Source of the DNA: Serripes groenlandicus
Taxonomy: Eukaryota > Mollusca > Bivalvia > Cardiida > Cardiidae
DNA length: 64,000 nt
Assembly: GCA_031761405.1 (NCBI GenBank)
Contig: JASEVX010000013.1
Coordinates: forward strand, 36,194,694 to 36,258,693
Direction of reading: 5' to 3'
The notes beneath the pieces are model-generated. The model was not told the DNA's origin. It saw only the letters and a program-made list of their open reading frames with translations, and ran no database searches. How positions within the stretch are numbered: the stretch's first letter is position 1; each line of letters starts with the position of its first letter. Below are positions 61,031-64,000 of this stretch, in pieces. The position numbers and the translations under genes are program-made.

Positions 61031-61342
61031 AAAATGATTTTGATACAGTGTTAAAACGTTGTCGGAAAAGGAGAAACTGCTTGTTCTGAGCAATTTCTGG
61101 TTTTGCCACAGTGTTTTCAAAAGACATCTTCTGCAGACATGGCCCCTGATACAAAAAATAGTTACAGTCTATATTATAAAGAAGTGGATTAACCTGATAC
61201 AACTTAGAAACAGTATATATTATAAAGAAGTTGATTTATCCATTACCTGATAGACAAGTCAGAAAAACATGGAAACAAAGGAAAAATACTGTTAATCATT
61301 TCAACATACACGACAGAAAGCGTCTAAATGAGGGAAAGGGTT
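61031..61342. repeat. Palindromic short element abutting the pseudogene
   Basis: Centre at 61057-61112 ('ggaaaaggagaaactgc' against 'gagcaatttctggttttgcc'), right flank 'caaaagacatcttctgcag', and right terminus 'gagggaaagggttaac' ending at about 61344. An internal ~55-bp repeat ('atattataaagaagt' at 61173 and 61219) has been added. Its right terminus lies exactly where homology to the B-box gene begins. Confidence 0.6.
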
Positions 61343-62742
61343 AACAAAGATTCTGTCCCCGGAACTGTTCACGGCCAAATAATAAAGATATCCCTGACTT
61401 TAAAGATGTTAAAGGTCTTCACGACAACACCATGCATTGTAAGGACCTTTACCATTCCCCCCTTACCATCGTCCTCATGGCAACTGATATATCGTCTTTC
61501 GTTTTTACAATCAATTCCCCCCAGCATTCCGACATGAATACGTTTACCTTTCACAAGGCTCTTCGAAACATTTTCGATCTGGAGACTTTTTGAATCTAGT
61601 TCAGTCACGATGACCTCGGCCGTGGACACAACCGCAACATCCCAGACACGGGATCCAGTGTTCAGTTCGTTCTTCATTTAAAGGTCTTTTGTTAAGACTT
61701 TAACGGTTTTATTACCGAAATTTCAAATGACTTATTTCCCGTCTGGTATAAATTCACACCCTGTGTTTCCATTGGTTCCTGTATTAACAGTCGTTTTGTT
61801 TTTCGTAGGGGTTATTTCCTGAATAGAAAGCTGATGTTCTCGTATCTTAAGGGTGTCAGGTTTACTGATCTGTTTCTCATTGACTTCCAGTTTGCCCATT
61901 GAAGTTATTTCTGACATTAAGGCCACGAGATTTTCAGACTGCTGGAACTCTAACGTAACCGGCTTTTCTTGTTTTAGAAGGTCGTTTTCATTTATATACT
62001 GTCCCCAATGTTTACTTTCTCTTTCATCATGAGGACACATGACGCATCTTCAATATCCCGCCCGAGGGTTTCAATCGAGTTCACGATTTATTGCATCTGT
62101 TTGTTGATCTCAACTACTGCTTTAACGTCCCCTTCCTTTTCAGCATGAAGCTGTTTTTCTGTGTTTGCTATCTTGTCTTCCTTATCTTTCGTCAGCTTTT
62201 ATCGCACAAGAAATAATTTGTAGTTTGATTCTCTTTACTTGTTGAATAAATGTTCTGGAGTAATCTTGTATCAAACATTTTTCTTTTTCTCTTGAATCTT
62301 TAATTTCTTTTATCTCGGATAATAACACCTTGGATTTCTCAATATACAGAGACACATCTTTATTTATCTTTGCTTCTTTCGTGACTTTCTTAAGGGTCTT
62401 GGTGTTACATTTTCTGTGGTCGCTGATTTACACGCACGACAAATAGGTAAGTCATGGTTGGCGCAGAACTGTGTACGGGTTTCTGTACGGTAGATGTCAC
62501 AGACAATAATTGACGAAATCAATGCCTTCTGTTTTATCGACAATATTTGTGACTCCTTAAATGGATTAAGGTCATGATCACGCGATGCTTTAATACTTCG
62601 ATGGTATTTATGAGTGGCATAAATACTCTGAACACACCTGGCAGTATTCTCCTGCTAGTGTGTTTACACCTCTGAAAGAACAAGGGTCGCACATCTTAGT
62701 CGGATCTTCATCTGACATAGTTGTTGGATTTGCTTTGGCCAT
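61343..62742 (-). pseudogene. Broken, truncated paralogue of the B-box/NHL-like gene
   Basis: From the ATG at 62742-62740 the minus strand follows the intact gene at 20115: N-terminus with 'MCDPCSFRG', 'CQVCSEYLC', 'LSIKQKALISSI', coiled coil, and propeller ('GKGGMVKVLTM'). Breaks: a small deletion removes the CDIC zinc pair of B-box1 (about 62620), the B-box2 histidine is tyrosine (about 62493), one base is lost near 62415, and stops follow. Surviving open pieces are 62040-61732 and 61677-61369. Homology ends near 61343 where a palindromic element begins, so roughly the last 100 residues of the propeller are missing. Not expected to make a functional protein. Confidence 0.85.
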
Positions 62743-63065
62743 TTCAATTCAACCTGTGAAATAAAGAAGATTGTTATGTTTATAAGGACGATAACTTAAT
62801 CAAATACAGAAATACACCAAAGAGACATTAACGAGCGTTTGTTTGTGGACGAAAAGTCAATGCCTTGTGTGTTTTTGTTGCTATTGCGATGTTTTATGAC
62901 CGACATCAATGTCAATATTCATAAGATATAGATGATAAGATGATAACTGGTTAAACAGCACAGTACGTGCGCAATAATTCAGGTGAATCTGGATCGACAC
63001 TTTTCAAATTATTTTGATCCTTTTCACACACATGGCACTCTATTTCTATAAATTATACAATACAT
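62743..63065 (-). promoter_or_regulatory. Upstream region of the pseudogene, related to that of the intact gene
   Basis: The minus strand keeps a 'tttatttcacag' acceptor 11-13 bases before the ATG. Further upstream it has 'aagtgtcgatccagatt' and 'ttgacattgatgtcggtcat', matching blocks at 19700-19860. The duplication therefore covered 5' sequence as well as the coding exon. No transcription start could be fixed. Confidence 0.5.
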
Positions 63066-63174
63066 GATAAAAGAAAAATGTATGTTAGTTGAGTTTTTGT
63101 CTTTTTTTCAACTTTTTTATATCAACTCGGTATTACTTGGCAATATAAGGCTCGTTCTTAATTTAAAATATCTT

Positions 63175-63535
63175 TTCGTTATTACTTTGTAATATCAATG
63201 CTTTATTACAAAGTAATAAAAAAATGCTTTATTACTTTGCATTATCAACTCCTTATAACTGTGCGATATAAAAGTCGTTGTAATTCTGCAATATTGTTAC
63301 TTTGCAATATCAACTCGACTTTACTTTGCAATATCAAAGTCATTATTACTTTGCAATATCAACTCGACCTGACTTTGCAATATCGACTAATTGTTACTTT
63401 GCAATATTAAAGGCATTATTACTTTGCAATATTAACTCGTTTTTACGTTGCAATACCAACTCGTTATTACTTTGCACTATCAACTCGATATTGCTTTGCA
63501 ATTCAACTAAGTAGTACTTTGCAATATCATGTTTT
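63175..63535. repeat. Minisatellite, ~27-bp unit
   Basis: Variant copies of 'ttattactttgcaatatcaa' followed by 'ctcg' or 'agtc', about 13 in number. Two open frames (63198-63410, 63302-63514) rich in 'LQYQ/AIST' are repeat translations in different frames. Confidence 0.85.
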
Positions 63536-63582
63536 TACTGCATAAATGATCATTCATCCTGAACGTTTAGCAGTCGCTATCA

Positions 63583-64000
63583 CGTGACTGATAGGTCAGT
63601 ACAATCGCTATAATGGTATTGAATAGTCGCTTTCACGTGACTGATATGTCAATACAATCACTATAATGGTGATTAGTCCTGCATATTGACTAGTCGCTAC
63701 GACATGACTGATAGGTCAGTACAATCTCTATAATGGTGATTAGACCTGCATATTGACTAGTCGCTAACATGTGACTGATAGGTCAACACAATCGTTATAA
63801 TGAGTATTGCTCCTGCACATAGAAAAGTCGCTACCATGTGACTGATAGGTGAATACAATCACTATTATGATTATTACTCCTGCATACATATAGTTGCCAC
63901 AACGTGACTGATACATGTAGGTCAGTACAATCACTATATTGATTATTACTCCTGCATACGACGTGACTGATAGGTCAATACAATCTCTATAATGGTGATT
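63583..64000. repeat. Tandem repeat, ~67-bp unit, running off the window
   Basis: Units start with 'gtgactgataggtcagtaca' then 'atcgctataatggtgatta' and 'cctgcatattgactagtcgc', near 63583, 63637, 63704, 63771, 63838, 63905 and 63964. The array continues past position 64000. Confidence 0.85.

Overview
The window is eukaryotic and looks like a bivalve mollusc, probably a heterodont. The DNA is AT-rich and gene-poor, and consists largely of small transposons, tandem repeats and decayed retroelements. The protein-coding content is a RING-less B-box/coiled-coil/beta-propeller (TRIM/NHL-like) gene with a broken paralogue, a family heavily expanded in bivalves. Several repeats also have bivalve-type features: the 'gagggccatgatggccct' repeat, SINE tails ending in a TCAA run, and GACA microsatellites. 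Species assignment is an inference and was not tested.

Layout. 1-9.2 kb: fragments of a palindromic short element (core GTGGCAAAAGGAGAAATTGC and its complement), four bivalve-type interspersed repeats across the window, a TIR-bounded element with an internal tandem repeat (2744-4153), a TA-flanked MITE (4774-4951) and a long-arm foldback element (7254-7823). 9.3-13.6 kb: a tandem array of tRNA-derived repeats split by a dead Ty3/gypsy retrotransposon with recognisable gag, protease, RT, RNase H and integrase remnants. 13.7-19.2 kb: SINE remnant, poly-C tract, and degenerate tandem repeats interrupted by a TTAA-flanked MITE. 19.2-21.8 kb: duplicated upstream sequence and the only convincing intact gene, the B-box/NHL-like CDS at 20115-21824. 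22.2-25.3 kb: tandem repeat with an inserted tRNA-derived SINE, then two LINE fragments in opposite orientation. 26.7-35.2 kb: small duplications, three minisatellites and a hairpin MITE.

A 200-base assembly gap (35661-35860) is followed by the dominant structure: 16 almost identical head-to-tail copies of a 1496-bp unit (35861-59848, about 24 kb). Each unit holds two overlapping, frame-shifted reading frames that together resemble the N-terminal part of a eukaryotic transposase (best guess Mutator-like), a 64-base hairpin and an AT-rich spacer. The array stops at a TTA triplet where a Harbinger-type MITE (59851-60496) begins. Beyond it, on the minus strand, lies a truncated paralogue of the B-box gene (61343-62742) with related upstream sequence, then two further tandem repeats running to the window end.

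The genes do not form a pathway. The intact gene and its inverted pseudogene are a dispersed duplicate pair flanking a repeat-rich interval. The best candidate for something undescribed is the 1496-bp array: a transposase-derived fragment amplified as a young, homogeneous satellite. No functional system is demonstrated by the sequence alone.
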